A program made the position numbers and the translations under genes. Of a DNA stretch of 64,000 nucleotides, positions 22,877 through 34,138 are shown piece after piece (the stretch's first letter is position 1; every line of letters starts with the position of its first letter). The notes under the pieces were generated by a model that was not told where the DNA came from, searched no databases, and saw nothing but the letters and a program-made list of their open reading frames with translations. Origin of the DNA: Anthoceros angustus (taxonomy: Eukaryota > Streptophyta > Anthocerotopsida > Anthocerotales > Anthocerotaceae); assembly GCA_010909165.1 (NCBI GenBank), contig MU008210.1, positions 186,001 to 250,000 of the forward strand, written 5' to 3'.

Positions 22877-23705
22877 AGTTCTTACAAGCGCCTCGCGTCA
22901 TCTCCCTTCTTCTTCTCGCCCGAATTTGACGTCTTCTGGCGGTGGGCTGGCGGCTCCTCCTCCTCCACACTCATGTTGCTCATCGATCGTTACTGCCCCA
23001 ATGCTTCTTCTTCCTTGGGAACGAAAGCAGATCGGGATCTTTGGGTCGAAATCTGACCAGCGGTGGAGTAGCGACCTCCCTGTGGTCCAAGATCGATCGG
23101 TCGTGATCGATCGGGGGCGTTCCGCCAAATCCTCCGACCGAGCTGAAATTCCCACTCTTGGCGACCTCGTCGTCATATTCATTTGGAAGTTGGGGTGGTC
23201 TCACGCTTGAGGGCGTCGTGGAAATTCGCGGCGGTGTGAGTGGGTCTCGGTCGCCTCTTCTTTGGACACCAATTCCTCTCGACCTCCTTCCTCTCAGTCG
23301 GTGATCTCGCCTCTTCCTCCTCCAATTCTCCGTCTGCGTTCGCCTCCCGTTCTTGAGTCAAGGCGACTTCTTGACCGCCCGTAACTCCTTCCTCTGCTCG
23401 GGTAGCGGCGTGACTCTTCCCTCAAGCGATTTCTCCGTAGCTCGTCGTCCTTGCGGTGGCGGTGGTGGTGACCTCTTGCGTCTCCTCGAGATCGACCCTA
23501 CGGACATGCAACCTCATGTCCTCCAACCCACAGTCGTTAAGAAGGAAGCAACCCACACCCTTTAGTGTCTCAACCATTCACCCCTATGACAACTTAGACG
23601 GTGCGGAACTCCTCCTTCACAACATATGGTCGACCCTCAGTCCCTTTGAAAAACACTCTGCAGCCTAGCGACGGAAACCACAAAGCTTCAAGCTTTCAAC
23701 AACAA
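22877..23705 (-). pseudogene. T4 gypsy gag N-terminal/leader region
   Basis: Several minus-strand frames (22898-23182 and 23179-23361) encode charged sequence with Glu-rich stretches such as DGELEEEEARS. No domain was recognised. It lies between the primer site and the capsid domain. Confidence 0.5.
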
Positions 23706-23706
23706 A

Positions 23707-23720
23707 TCCCGACAGCGCCA
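23707..23720 (-). promoter_or_regulatory. T4 primer-binding site
   Basis: The minus strand reads TGGCGCTGTCGGGA shortly after the LTR end, the usual plant gypsy primer-site sequence. It fixes the LTR end at 23725. Confidence 0.75.
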
Positions 23721-23724
23721 AAAA

Positions 23725-24331
23725 TGTGGTAGGAAAACCGGGGCACTCGAGTCCTCCTCTAAGCGGCCACACTTATCCCAGCCAAGTCGTTGGGTTTCGT
23801 CCCATGAGACTTGTGTGAAAGTTCGAGGTCTTGTGATGACCGTCGCTACTGACACAACTTCTCGACCTTCTAACAAGCAAGGCGCCCTCTACTCTCCCTC
23901 TTCGGTGCACTTGCTTGCTTGAAAATCACCAATCCTCGACCTACAGCGACACAACACAATTCGCAGGACCTTAGCGGCGAGCCTATCACGGGCGCCAGGG
24001 ACCCCTGATCCACGCAATTTCGTCCCTACTTCTAAGACCACTCTTCTCCACTCGGGGGCTCTTTTGCTTGCGGTTGGGATTCGTCCCTCTCTGCTGTGGC
24101 CTTCCACTAACACCTACACTTCCTCTACTCATCTCCTCATCCTCTTCCTCCTATTCTAACCTCGATTCGGGCTTATTGGCTTGACTCGCCCTTACGGCTG
24201 GCTGAGGTCGGCCTCCACCAAAGTTCTTCCTTGGGCGGTTGCTATGAGTTTGACAGACGGCGAGAACCTCCGAGTCTTTCCTGTAGTCTACCCTCAAGCC
24301 GAGTTCCTAGGCATTTACCAGCGGCAATTTC
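23725..24331 (-). repeat. T4 gypsy 5' LTR, proximal part
   Basis: On the plus strand it starts TGTGGTAGGAAAACC next to the primer site. It matches 49339 onward (TGTGGGAGGAAAACC) and 50340-50500 (TTCTTCCTTGGGC, CTATGAGTTTG). Copia T5 is inserted at 24332, and the LTR resumes at 31406. Confidence 0.8.
24327..24331. repeat. T5 target-site duplication, left
   Basis: ATTTC here is repeated at 31401-31405. Five bases is the normal copia target duplication, and the flanks form a continuous gypsy LTR when T5 is removed. Confidence 0.8.
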
Positions 24332-24554
24332 AGAGAATCATACCACGAGGCTCAAGCAATATGTGTTGCATTACATTCATAATAGAAAGTACATGCCTTT
24401 ATGTAGGCAAGGTAGTTGTAACCAATAAGTGGTTGTAACAACTAACCAATTAAATAACTACTAAAAGAAACTACCTAGAGCCCTAAGGACTAAATTAATT
24501 ATTAAGTCCTAGGTGCCCTAGTGAAGAGTGCCCTAATAGTAAGCTATTTTATCA
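24332..24554 (-). repeat. T5 copia 3' LTR
   Basis: This is nearly identical to 31184-31400, and both end TATTTTATCA on the plus strand. The outer terminal TG is altered to AG here. Confidence 0.9.
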
Positions 24555-24564
24555 CTCCCACTCA
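24555..24564 (-). promoter_or_regulatory. T5 polypurine tract
   Basis: The minus strand reads GAGTGGGAG immediately before TGATAAAATAGC, the copia plus-strand primer site. Confidence 0.75.
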
Positions 24565-26269
24565 CTATGAACTAGGGGTGATTTTCGACCAAAAAGAGGT
24601 CTAGGAAAACTAGTCTAGTAAAAACTAGTCCCTAACTAAACTTTACTTAAAGGCATAAAGTAAAACTTAAGGTAAAACTGAAAGTAATAATCACTATTAA
24701 AATAACTCCCACTTAAGGAGCGAGATGAGAAACTAATAACTCAACTTAAATAGGTGGAATTAAAACTAATTAAAAGTATTTAAGCGGATTTATATATAGA
24801 GGAAAATCCAGAAAATACCTAATTTCCGAAAAGGAAAATCAAAAGGATAATGGATAATACCCTTCTTCCTCAAACTTCACGAACGCGATCCGACAACTTG
24901 GTGGTTGGTACATGTGCGGTGATGGCGATGGCGGGAGGGTGGCCCGCAAAGGCGCCCAATCACCACGGGAGGCGCCCGCGTGGGCGCCATCGCGCCCTGA
25001 GCCCGGCCTCTCCGCCAGCCGCGCCGCCGTGGGCGGGCGCCTTCCGCCGGCGTCCTTGCGAGCAAGGGCGCCACGGCGCCTGGCGCCCAAACAAGAAGGA
25101 CGAGGGCGCCCCTACCTGATGCATCGTCCCTGCGGTGATGAAGAGTCTGCCTCCAGACCTCGTCCTTCCTGACCTTTCAGAAAGAAATCTCCCGCATTTG
25201 TCATTGATCGACCTCATCCTCGGAGGATGAAGCGAACCGAGATGCCTAAGGATCCTGGAGGCGCTCCAGCGGAAGAGGAAAGCGAGTCCGAAGTGTAAGA
25301 TTGCGTCTTCATTTCGCCATGTCTTCATTTCCCATGTCTTCATTTGTGAAGCAATTCGGATGTGCTCACCAAAGGGGAGGAAGCGCAGCCTAGGTGATGA
25401 GGACGTGCCCTCCCCCTCAATGAATGATGCTCCGCAAAATGCCCACCTCGCCAAAAGTGTTTGTAGGAAAGATTGCGCCCATCTTATGCTTCTAAGAAGA
25501 AGCTATGACACAAGTGGATTACAAGGATGCTAACTTGATGGATAAAGGTGACACTTGTGTGTGGGCGCGTTTGAGCGGATGGGTGGAGGCGGCATGGGGA
25601 GGATATGACAAGGAAGGAAAAGAAAGGTGCAATATATTAAATAAGGGTTATCCGATTTAAGCATCCTAATTTCTATATGAGTTTTAGGATCTATAACCTA
25701 GCATAAATTTTCTGCATTGATGCGGTGTAAACACATTTTGTTTCCTAAGTGTATTAAAGACAAAAACATGGGCTATTATAAGCGAATTCTACCAAAAGGT
25801 GACCAGAAAATAAAGTATACATACTCACCTTAGGTTTAAGTGAAAAGGGGAGATGTCCGGACTCCTATATATGTGAGGAAACTACCATCCACATGATAAA
25901 AATAGCAAGTCTCCCATGTGAGGAATTTCCAGGACATATCAAACATATTTTCCGTAGGTGCCTTTGGTGCTAAGGGAATTTATTGTTTTAATCACATAAA
26001 TACTGCTTAAATATTATTTTTATTTTTAATATAAATATTCCAGGTTCTATGTTGGCGTCTATGAGAGGAAGGCAGGATGACCTAAGCTATTTTGAGATAG
26101 AAGAAGAAAAATGTTCAGAAAAATAGTAAGACAATAATTTTTGGGCTAAGATTTTAAGGTTATCTTAAATCGGCCCTAAAAGCTAGGGGTGAGTATTAGG
26201 TTAAAGGTTTGGACATGTGTCCATTATACCCAAACATTTCATGTGTTTCCTATGTAACTCAATTCCCAA
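24565..26269. other. T5: 1.7 kb non-coding between PPT and RNase H
   Basis: This is unusually long for a copia 3' untranslated region. It includes a GC-rich island (24905-25110) with many GGCGCC sites and otherwise AT-rich DNA. A second PPT-like CTCCCACTT at 24706-24714 hints at an older inserted LTR. No coding domain was recognised. The long frames at 24850-25454 come from the GC island and are not convincing. Confidence 0.5.
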
Positions 26270-26770
26270 TGACTTTGTTAATAAATCAAGCATTGTCTAA
26301 AGTTTGAACATAACTAATATTTATGGTTTGATCTTCTAACTTTTCCCTTATGTAGTGATACTCAACAGCTATATGTTTAGTTCTAGAATGAAAAAGCGAT
26401 TTCGTGCAAGTGCAATGGCACCACAGCTATCACTAAACAAAGATGTAGGCTTAAGTTGAGGATGGTGAAGTTCACTCAAAACTAACTGGACCACACTATG
26501 TCTTTAGAACCGAGGTTAGTACCACTCGATTCGATGCTTGACAAAGCTATAGTAGGTTGTTTCTTACTTGACCAGATATTGGTGCTCCTCCAAGAGTAAT
26601 ACATACCGATGATTTCGTGTGTCGGTCCATAGTCGGCATCGGCATATGCCGTTAGAGTTAATGTGTTGATAGCTGGTGTATGCTTGAACATCGATCCTGT
26701 ACATAGTGCCTTTAAGGTATCGAATATCGCTTAACGGACATCCGGTGCTCACGTCGGGGTTCTCCAAGAA
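26270..26770 (-). pseudogene. T5 copia RNase H
   Basis: Minus-strand frames give NTLTLTAYADADYG (first acidic motif), then YYSWRSTNIWSSKKQPTIALSS and IESSGTNLGSKDIVW, which are typical of copia RNase H, with weaker sequence down to about 26270. Frameshifts separate the motifs. It follows RT directly on the minus strand. Confidence 0.85.
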
Positions 26771-27640
26771 TTGTGGTGAGGCGACTTCAAAAGATATATC
26801 GTCTCGTAAAATTGCATAAATATATTAGAGTGCCAACATGTCGGTATGGAATTGCGACATTTCTAGCTTTTCTTTGTTTTGGGACTCATATCGAGGTAAG
26901 CCTAACACCACTTGCAAAAGGTGTGGGTGCGCTTTGCATCCTCAAGTCCAAATTTAGCTAAACTCTCCTTAATATACTTGGTTTGAACTATACTTAGAGT
27001 CTTATTACCTCTATTTAGTATAATATTAACACCAAGTGCATATGTCATTTCTCCTAGATCGGACATCTCAAATAGAGTCCTAAGCCATGCTTTAGTTTCG
27101 CTAGAGAGTGAGGGAGTTTGTTGCCATAAAAACATCATCAACATAAAGTAGAAGATAAAATATATCATTGCGGATATTAGGATGTACATACAAGCATCAC
27201 CACGGCTTTGCTTAAATCCTCTCCCAATAAGTTGTACATGTATGGTTAATTCCAATTCTTTTTTGCTTAAGGCCATACAAACCTTTGATGAGTCGGCATA
27301 CCCAATCTTCTTTGCCTTTGACTTGTAACCTCGGGTTGTCTCATGTATATTTCCTCTTGCGGCGCCCCTACAAATATCTTTGTCTTAACATCCATCATGT
27401 GGAGTTCAAGATCATGTTGGGCACATAAGGCAAATATCATTCAAGTGTGGCAAATTTGGCTCTTGGGGCATAAGTGGCCCAAGGTATGTAATCTAGACCA
27501 GAATTTGTGTAAAACCTCGCTACTAGGCGTGCCTTATACCTTTCTATAGAACCATCTCCTTTTCTTTTAATTTTGAATACCCATTTGCTGGTTACTATCT
27601 TCCTACCCCTAGGTGGTTTGACCAATTCCATGTAGAGTTA
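26771..27640 (-). pseudogene. T5 copia reverse transcriptase
   Basis: The start is at about 27630 with PRGRKIVTSKWVFKIKRKGDGSIERYKARLV, broken here only by later frameshifts. The palm YVDD region near 27150 is shifted (read as FMLMMFLW). TLFEMSDLGEMTYALG and KYIKESLAKFGLEDAK follow. It would copy the element RNA. Several indels make it inactive. Confidence 0.9.
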
Positions 27641-27799
27641 TTAACTAGGGAATTATATTAATCTCGACTACCTTCCATAAGTCTTTTTCGGAAGAGAAAG
27701 CTTGTTTTAAGGTAAGAGGTTCTTGGGTCTATAGTTGCCTTGTAGACAGCTTGAGAATAAAGTGATATAGGGGTATAGGATCATCAAAAAGCTAGGTAT

Positions 27800-28840
27800 C
27801 CTAAAGGAGGTTCCTTCCAACCCAGGACTGAGATAGTAGGTCGGGATCTAAGGTTGTACCTTTGCAGTGCATCATCCACGAGGCGGGATCAACGAGGATC
27901 TGCTGGCTCCACAATGTCATCCTCCGGTCATCAAACTCATCATCATGAGTGTCAACTGGCGCCTCTGCTGGGATGTCAACATTGTCGTTGCGTAGTTGTG
28001 GAATGGATGCTAACTCCTCCTCCTCGCATAATAGGTTCAACTAAAGGAACACGAGAAGCAGGAATGGGAAATGGAGTGAAATAATCAGTATCATCAAAAT
28101 AAGAAGGGTCAATGGTCTCATCAAGAGGAGGACCAAGCCTATCAGCTCCTGGGGAAAAGAGGTAAGACTCATGAAAAGTAACACTCGGGCGTATAAAAGT
28201 TGCCTTGTAGAAGGGTTGAACAATTTGTACCCTTTGATACCTTGGTGTAGCCAATGAAAGTGTACTTACTGCTTTGGGATCCAACTTCTTACGCAATGCT
28301 TTGGGAATAAAAACATATGCGGGATCCAAAAATTGAAGGTGGTCAATAGAAGGCTTCTTGCCAATGAATGCTTCATATGGAGTCATACCTTGAACTGCGA
28401 TGTAGGCAATCGATTCATGAGATAGGTTCTAGGAGGGCCTCGCCCAATAAGCCTTAGATAACTTAGCTTGTACCAATAAGCAACTGTGATCTCTTGAGGC
28501 GTAGATTCTTGTTCTCGGCTCGCCATTTTGTTGAGGAGTGTAGACAAGCTGTAAGTTGTTGAGCTATACCTTCATCGACAAAATCCTCAAATTCATAGAT
28601 GTAAACTCTCCACCATTGTCGGAACGTAAGGTCTTGAGTTTGTGATCGTAAGTCTCACCATTTCATGTAGTCCTTGAAGAAGTGAAAGGCATCACTCTTG
28701 TTTTTCGGGATGTAGGAAAAGACAAAGCGAGAGAAATCATCATGAAGGTCAAAAATATCTACTACCACTAAAGGAGGGTGTAGACAAGGGTCCACAATGT
28801 CATGTGCACTATCTCTAAAGGTGACTTGGCCCTTTGTGGA
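27800..28840 (-). pseudogene. T5 copia integrase
   Basis: The best frame (27976-28386) starts MTPYEAFIGKKPSIDHLQ, the conserved C-terminal part of copia integrase, and includes ATFIRPSVTFHES. Catalytic core sequence lies at 28400-28840 in broken frames. Downstream linker sequence with DDTDYFTPFP runs toward RT. The integrase would catalyse strand transfer. Confidence 0.85.
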
Positions 28841-28843
28841 GAT

Positions 28844-29068
28844 TTATTTTGAAAGGCTCTTGATGTCGTTTAGTGAGGACACAAGATTCGCACCAAGGTA
28901 GGTGTTCAACCTTTGCAAGGCAAGGGTTCTATATAAAGCTCCCTTAGACATTTGGATTAATTTTTGACTATTAGGATGACCAAGGCGACAATGCCAAAGC
29001 ATGGTTTGGGTAGGTGTTGGGTTTGGAATAGCAACATTAGCGAATGGGTGGCTCCCACTTGTCGACAA
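28844..29068 (-). pseudogene. T5 copia GAG-pre-integrase zinc region
   Basis: The frame contains MLWHCRLGHPNSQKLIQM, the His-containing GAG-pre-integrase motif that begins the integrase zinc site. It is placed correctly between protease and the integrase core. Confidence 0.9.
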
Positions 29069-29250
29069 TCTATAGAGACCATCATCTAAAGTGCCTGTGC
29101 AGTATAGTTTCTATCACTTATGAAAGAGAGAAGACAACTATCGCATAAAGGATCACCGCAGTGTGTTCTTGACAAAGACTTGCGGTGATACTAGATTCTT
29201 GCACATTGAAGGAACATGGAGGACTTGATGAAGATGAAGAACGACACGAA

Positions 29251-29433
29251 TCACACTTGAATACAATGAACCAACACCGCTATGGGTAGGTTGTGATCAT
29301 CTCCGAGGACGGGGATGTCCTGCGGTGAGTAAGACTCAAAAGAGTTTCTGTTGTAACAAATATGTGAAGTAGCTCCACGTCTAAGTACCATGAGGTATTG
29401 GAGGGCTTGGAAGAAGCCAAGCACAGTGAGCAC
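29251..29433 (-). pseudogene. T5 copia protease
   Basis: The frame reads GATSHICYNRNSFESY, matching the copia protease active-site loop (normally DSGATSHI). The catalytic Asp-Ser is read as Leu-Arg-Arg because of an upstream change. The position between gag and integrase is as expected. Confidence 0.8.
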
Positions 29434-29439
29434 TCTGGA

Positions 29440-30404
29440 GTTGAGGAAGATTGTTTCTTTTCACGTTAGCTCGGTGGGGCCTCCTTGAGGTTCCCCATTC
29501 TTCTTCTTCGACAATCCTTTTCCATGTGATTTGGGATTACGCACCAATTACATATAATCCCATCTTCTTGTTACCTCTTGCGGTGTTGAAGAAGATGCCT
29601 CTCCATCATGGAAAGTATGTGCGAGGATATGGGGTTTGGAAAGTAGAACCTCGGCCTGCCTCGTCCTCTTCCTCTACCCCTTTGTGAATACATCACCTGC
29701 TTGTTGGCTGGAGTGATGATGACGTGCTTGCCTCCTCATAGCAATGCTCCAATAAGTTCGGAAACCGATGTCGGCTCTTCATTTGGATCTTCATGCAGCT
29801 TTTCGACATTGCGAATCACGCATTTTGAGTTGTAATGAAAGCCCTATAAGAAGGTGGCAATGAAGATAAGAGAATGACGTAAGCCTCCATCTACGAGATA
29901 GGTACGCCATTGAAGATTCCAAATGGGATCGTGCCAATCGAAATGCATTAACATGATGTTCGATGGTGTCGGACTCCTTCATTGAGAGGTTGCGGAAGTT
30001 ACGTGAAGGCAACAATACTCATTACATCTCGAGATGAATATAATTGAGCAAGGTGAGTCCACATATCCTTGGAGGTCTTTGCGTGTGCGACATGTCTCAC
30101 CATATGTTGAGAAAGTCCACGACCAATAAATCTTGTGCCTTCTCGTCCTGGCGTCCCGGAAGGTTGAAGTTCACGTTCAAATCGGGCGTGTGGCCTTGGA
30201 ATTGATCCATCGACGATGCCCCAAAGGTCTCTTTGCCGCAAAGCTCCTCGCATTCTCAATGACCGGATGTCATAATCCCTTCCATTGAATCTATCTTTCT
30301 CTTTGAAAATCACCATAATGATAATGCAATGAAGTGTTAGCATTATCATTACCCAATGGGGAATTAGGAGCAGTTTGTTCTTCATTCATTGATCACTCCA
30401 GCCA
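29440..30404 (-). pseudogene. T5 copia gag
   Basis: Minus-strand frames 29999-30385 and 29791-30015 give FKEKDRFNGRDYDIRSLRMRG near the N-terminus, MVRHVAHAKTSKDMWTHLAQLY and SRDVMSI, the plant copia Gag (UBN2-like) pattern. MKESDTIEHHVNAFR follows after a shift. The T2 gag N-terminus at 14880 is a close relative. It is non-functional as read. Confidence 0.85.
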
Positions 30405-30415
30405 TTGTAGGTGAT

Positions 30416-30655
30416 TTAGAGGACTAGGCCTGCCTCCTCATCTTCTCTATGCATGCAGAAACTCTTCTCTTGCATCATAATCGATTCGGATGATGATAGC
30501 ATGCTCTCAAATCTCTGCGCATTATCAACCTTAGAGAGAATAGACAATTTTGTCCTTAATTCAGATAATTCTCCCTTAAGATCAAAGGATTGGATTCTAA
30601 GAGTTGCTAATTGACTATCAATTTCTTGAAATCTAAGAGTTTCTATGCTATTTTG
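30416..30655 (-). CDS. T5 leader ORF, coiled coil, unknown function
   Basis: Upstream of gag the minus strand holds a clean stretch of about 80 codons ending in a stop at 30416-30418. It has heptad-like leucines (ETLRFQEIDSQLATL, then ELSELRTKLSILSK) and ends HREDEEAGLVL. Further upstream (to about 30900) other frames give FIASILISKPDQGKF and KLARRDLLEVLVQF, so the original ORF may have been about 150-180 codons. It is separate from gag and I recognise no family. No ATG is visible in the intact part. Confidence 0.45.
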   Translation of the reverse strand, partial: QNSIETLRFQEIDSQLATLRIQSFDLKGELSELRTKLSILSKVDNAQRFESMLSSSESIMMQEKSFCMHREDEEAGLVL

Positions 30656-31168
30656 TCTTGCAGACTAGAAGATAAAGGAGTACTAATACCCGATTCAAAT
30701 TTGGGATATGTTGGAGCTAATTCTAATGCCTTGACGTGAATTGGACTAAAACTTCTAGCAAATCACGTCTAGCTAGCTTGATAAACTTCCCTTGATCCGG
30801 TTTAGAAATTAAAATAGATGCAATGAAGTTTGCTATACAAGAGGAGGTTTCTTCTATCTCTCCTCTATAGCTTGTTGTCTTCTATTGCTTCTATGTGTTG
30901 GCTCTAATTTGTTCTTGTTGTCTTGGGACTACTTCTCTTCTTAACTCTATGCCTTCTCCTTCTAAGGGAACACAAATCCATGGAGGAAGAACAAAGAATT
31001 AGTGCATAAAAGCATTGTTAGAAGAGAAATGTTAGCATAAAAGAATGCATGCAAAGATAGCAATTCTAGGATAAACACAATCCATCTAGGCAAATGCTAG
31101 ATTAGAAAGTGTCTCCTAGATAAGCTACTTAGATGCATGAGGATGCACAAGCAAACAAAGAGCAAGTG
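30656..31168 (-). other. T5 leader, remaining part
   Basis: This AT-rich leader between the primer site and the leader ORF shows only fragmentary coding potential (30656-30900) and then nothing recognisable. Confidence 0.5.
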
Positions 31169-31181
31169 TGCTCGATACCAT
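31169..31181 (-). promoter_or_regulatory. T5 primer-binding site
   Basis: The minus strand reads TGGTATCGAGCAC next to the LTR end, a slightly altered initiator-Met tRNA complement (TGGTATCAGAGC). Confidence 0.8.
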
Positions 31182-31183
31182 GA

Positions 31184-31400
31184 TGAGAATCATACACAAG
31201 CTCTAGCAATATGTGTTGCATTACATTCATAATAGAAAGTACATGCCTTTATGTAGGCAAGGTAGTTGTAACCAATAAGTGGTTGTAACAACTAACCAAT
31301 TAAATAACTACTAAAGAAACTACCTAGAGCCCTAAGGACTAAATTAATTATTAAGTCCTGGGTGCCTAGTGAAATTGCCCTAATAGTGGCTATTTTATCA
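31184..31400 (-). repeat. T5 copia 5' LTR
   Basis: This has TG...CA ends and is nearly identical to 24332-24554, with differences limited to a few indels, which suggests a fairly recent insertion. Confidence 0.9.
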
Positions 31401-31405
31401 ATTTC
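31401..31405. repeat. T5 target-site duplication, right
   Basis: ATTTC matches 24327-24331. Confidence 0.8.
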
Positions 31406-31850
31406 ATGGCAACCATTCACAAGGAGCAACTCGTTTAGGCACTTGCAGTGAGCAAGTCCTCCACCAAACTTTCAAATGCGCGACTTCCTCTCTACAGACA
31501 GCACGTTGGCTCACGGCAAAATTCCTCTGTAATGGCAAAGGACTCGTGAGTATGGGCGCAAGGCGTGATACTTTACTTTGTGAAATCCTCCTCCTCTTAT
31601 AGGAGGCCTTCCACAACCTCCCTTAGGTGACCCCTCAGTCACCTTTTCCAATATTCTATTATTTCCTACACTTGACATTTAATGCAGCACCTAATCTATG
31701 CGATCCTTGGTAAATTCTATTCTAGTAACTTCACCTAAGATCATCCTTAAAGGATGTCAGCCTACACCACTTATCCTTCCTATTTTCCTGCTCAACATTT
31801 ATGGTCTTTGACCATTCCTAGTCATCATCCGGCTGGGGTGGCGACGTGTT
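31406..31850 (-). repeat. T4 gypsy 5' LTR, distal part
   Basis: This continues the LTR interrupted by T5. It matches 50505-50720 and 51975-52180 (CAACCATTCACAAGGAGCAAC, then GGCGCAAGGCGTGATA). The outer limit is uncertain. T6 coding sequence abuts it, so this LTR may be shared between T6 and T4. Confidence 0.65.
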
Positions 31851-33644
31851 CCTTGTGGATTGGCTCCCTCGCCCTCCTTTTGCTCTGTCCCTTCCCGGAT
31901 CACATCGTCTTCCTAATGTGTGGGGCAAGTATAGTGCCCTTCCTTCAATCTCGGTGGCGCCCAATTCTGTCACTCGGCAATCGCGCCCCCCTCCGCACTC
32001 GGCGCCTTTTCCAGCCTCCGCCGCTTTGGTCGCCTTCATCGACACCTACCGCGGTGAGTACGGACTACGGGTAGGTGACTACCTACCGGTAGTCGCCCCT
32101 TTCTCCTTCCTTCTCTGCATCAGTGAGGGCTTTCCGGGTCAAGATTTCCATTGCTCTTTGCCTGATGTTTGATTTGTCCATATCTACCATAGAGCATCTT
32201 CAAAGAGTCTTCATCCCCATTCGCCGCACCATGCGGATCTCCTCACTAATCCTTTGGACCTTTTTCGTGCTGGGCTCCTCTCCTGGCTCAGGCCCTTCCC
32301 TTGCTCGTGGGGTGAGGGAATTCCTTACCCCTCCCCCTTCCTCGGCGGATCTAATCCCGCCCTTAATCTCTTCTGGTGGGGTTGTCTCCCCCACCACCTC
32401 AGCGGCTCCTCCGAGGGGCATACTACCGGACCCCCCGGCTCCTTCATCCTCAGCCAGGCCTCCGCGGCCCGACTCCCCAGAGGCCGCGCTCCCGCTGCTC
32501 CACTCCCGGTGGTCGACTACGTGCACAGCTACCGTAGACACCCCCCTGACCCGCCGCTTCCCCCTCCTTCTCGCCTCCTTCTGCCATCTCCTCCTTGGCG
32601 TCGGCTCTCCCGTCTCCTCCTCGGACTCCTCGGAGTCCATGTCGCTCATGGCCTCATCAAAGTCGGGCCTCTGCACTTGCGCTCCTTCTGTCATCATCAT
32701 GAGGACCTAATGTCCTCCTCTTGAAGTAACTTCATTGTTGGCCTTCAAAATCTGTTGGAGATGAGCCCCAAGCTATGATATTGCATTTGGAGATCATCAA
32801 TCTCAGTGGGCCACTCTCCATCTTCACCTACCCCTTGTAGGCATCTCTTGCGGGTTAATTCTCCCACCTTGACATGGAGGTCACATTCTCCTCCTTGTTT
32901 CCCTCATTGGTTGGCTAATTTGCTGAAGGGCATAGTGCCCAAATCTCTTCCTCACCACCATCCATGCACCACCTTCTTGTGGTGCTCCTCCTCTGGAACC
33001 TCCTCCGCTCCGGTCCTTGTTGCAAGCCCTTCCTTTCTTGCCAATCTTCTCGCGCTCCAATTCCTGATTCTTGGTCTTGTGTCTCCTCCGGCCTTCTCCT
33101 TCAAATTATCGGGTCCTCCAATTCTTCTTCCATGTCCGGATCTTGATGGCTTGGGTAGCCATCACTGCTCCTCCATTTGTTGGATCGCACCTTCTCCTTC
33201 CTAGAGCCTCGTTTTGCCCTTCGTTCTTGCTCTAATTGGGCAAAATGCTCCTCATATACACTCCAGAGTCCCTTTGGGGTTGTTCGGATGGCTCTTTCTC
33301 TGTTTGACAACCTTCCCTCCGGGACCTTCTCCGCTCTTGTTGATCACAAGATCGCTGGAGCTTCTCCTGACCTTCTCCGCTTGCCTTCTCGTCGGACTCC
33401 ATGGCCTCCATGCCATTTGGTCCTGCTCCTCGGCATCAGGCTTTGACACTTCCTCTTGCATGCCCAAGGAGGCTGCTAGTTAGCCCCTTCAATCCACATG
33501 GTGAGTGCTTCCAAGCACTCGGCAACTCAGGGCCCAAATTCCACCCCTGGGCCTCTTCTGGAAATCTCCAGCTCCTACTCCAGGGCCATCACGCGGCGGC
33601 GTGGGTCCCCTCACCGTCGCTCCATCCGCTCTCCCAGCGCGGGT
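31851..33644 (-). pseudogene. T6 charged ORF region, 3' part (duplicated block copy 1)
   Basis: The minus strand encodes acidic and basic sequence (32200-32700: ALDED-like, DFDEAMSDMDSEESEEE, RRRWQKEARRRGKRR). The block 32550-33600 recurs at 34190-35280. No known domain was recognised. It appears to be the 3' part of the long downstream coding region whose 5' part is repeat R. Small indels break all frames. Confidence 0.5.
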
Positions 33645-34138
33645 CGATGGAAGAACTGGAAGGCATGGCCGACCTTCCGGTGCTGATCGAGGAGAAGCGC
33701 GACAAGCTTCTGACGAGCCTGGAGGGCGCTGAGCGGGAGCGGCGCACTGCGGCAGACGAATTGGCGCAGGCCGACAGCGGGTTGCGGGCCGCTCAGCAGG
33801 CGTTGCGGCTCGCGCAAGGTCAAGTCGGCGAGGCGCGCGAAGGCAAGGCACGCATCGAGGCAAAGCTGGAAAGCGCGCGGGCCCGCCGCCAGGAGGAGGC
33901 TCGGAAAATCCGCGAGGTGTTTGAGGTCGCGCCGGAGGATTGTCTCGCTCTCGCCGAGCTGAAGCCGGGCTCGCAGCTGCCGCATTTGGCAGACGCCGAC
34001 AAGCAATTGACGCGGCTTAAGGGTGACCGGGAGCGTCTCGGCGGCGTCAATCTGCAAGCCGATGAGGAACTCACCGTGCTCCAGGCGCAGCACGATACGA
34101 TGGAAGCCGAGCGCGCTGACGTTGAAGACGCCATTGCC
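33645..34138 (+). pseudogene. smc: Bacterial SMC chromosome-segregation protein fragment
   Basis: About 164 codons are uninterrupted, high in GC at third positions and unlike their surroundings. They encode an Ala/Glu/Arg-rich coiled coil, then EVAPEDCLALAELKPG and RLKGDRERLGGVNLQADEEL. This is the second coiled-coil arm of an alphaproteobacterial SMC, just before its C-terminal ATPase lobe; the GxVNLxAxEEL signature is characteristic. SMC compacts and segregates bacterial chromosomes. The fragment has no start, hinge or ATPase lobes. It ends at an N (34139), and plant-type repeat sequence resumes at once. It also lacks the indels found everywhere else. An assembly chimera with bacterial DNA is most likely. 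Confidence 0.85.

Noticed and set aside
24850-25454. Long frames in the GGCGCC island
   Set aside because: Composition-driven open frames on both strands with no motif.
31754-32724. Plus-strand Pro/Ser-rich ORFs
   Set aside because: These are shadows of the acidic and basic minus-strand T6 coding sequence.
33401-33644. Upstream extension of the smc reading frame
   Set aside because: The frame is open by chance through plant-type repeat sequence. SMC-like residues begin only at about 33645.
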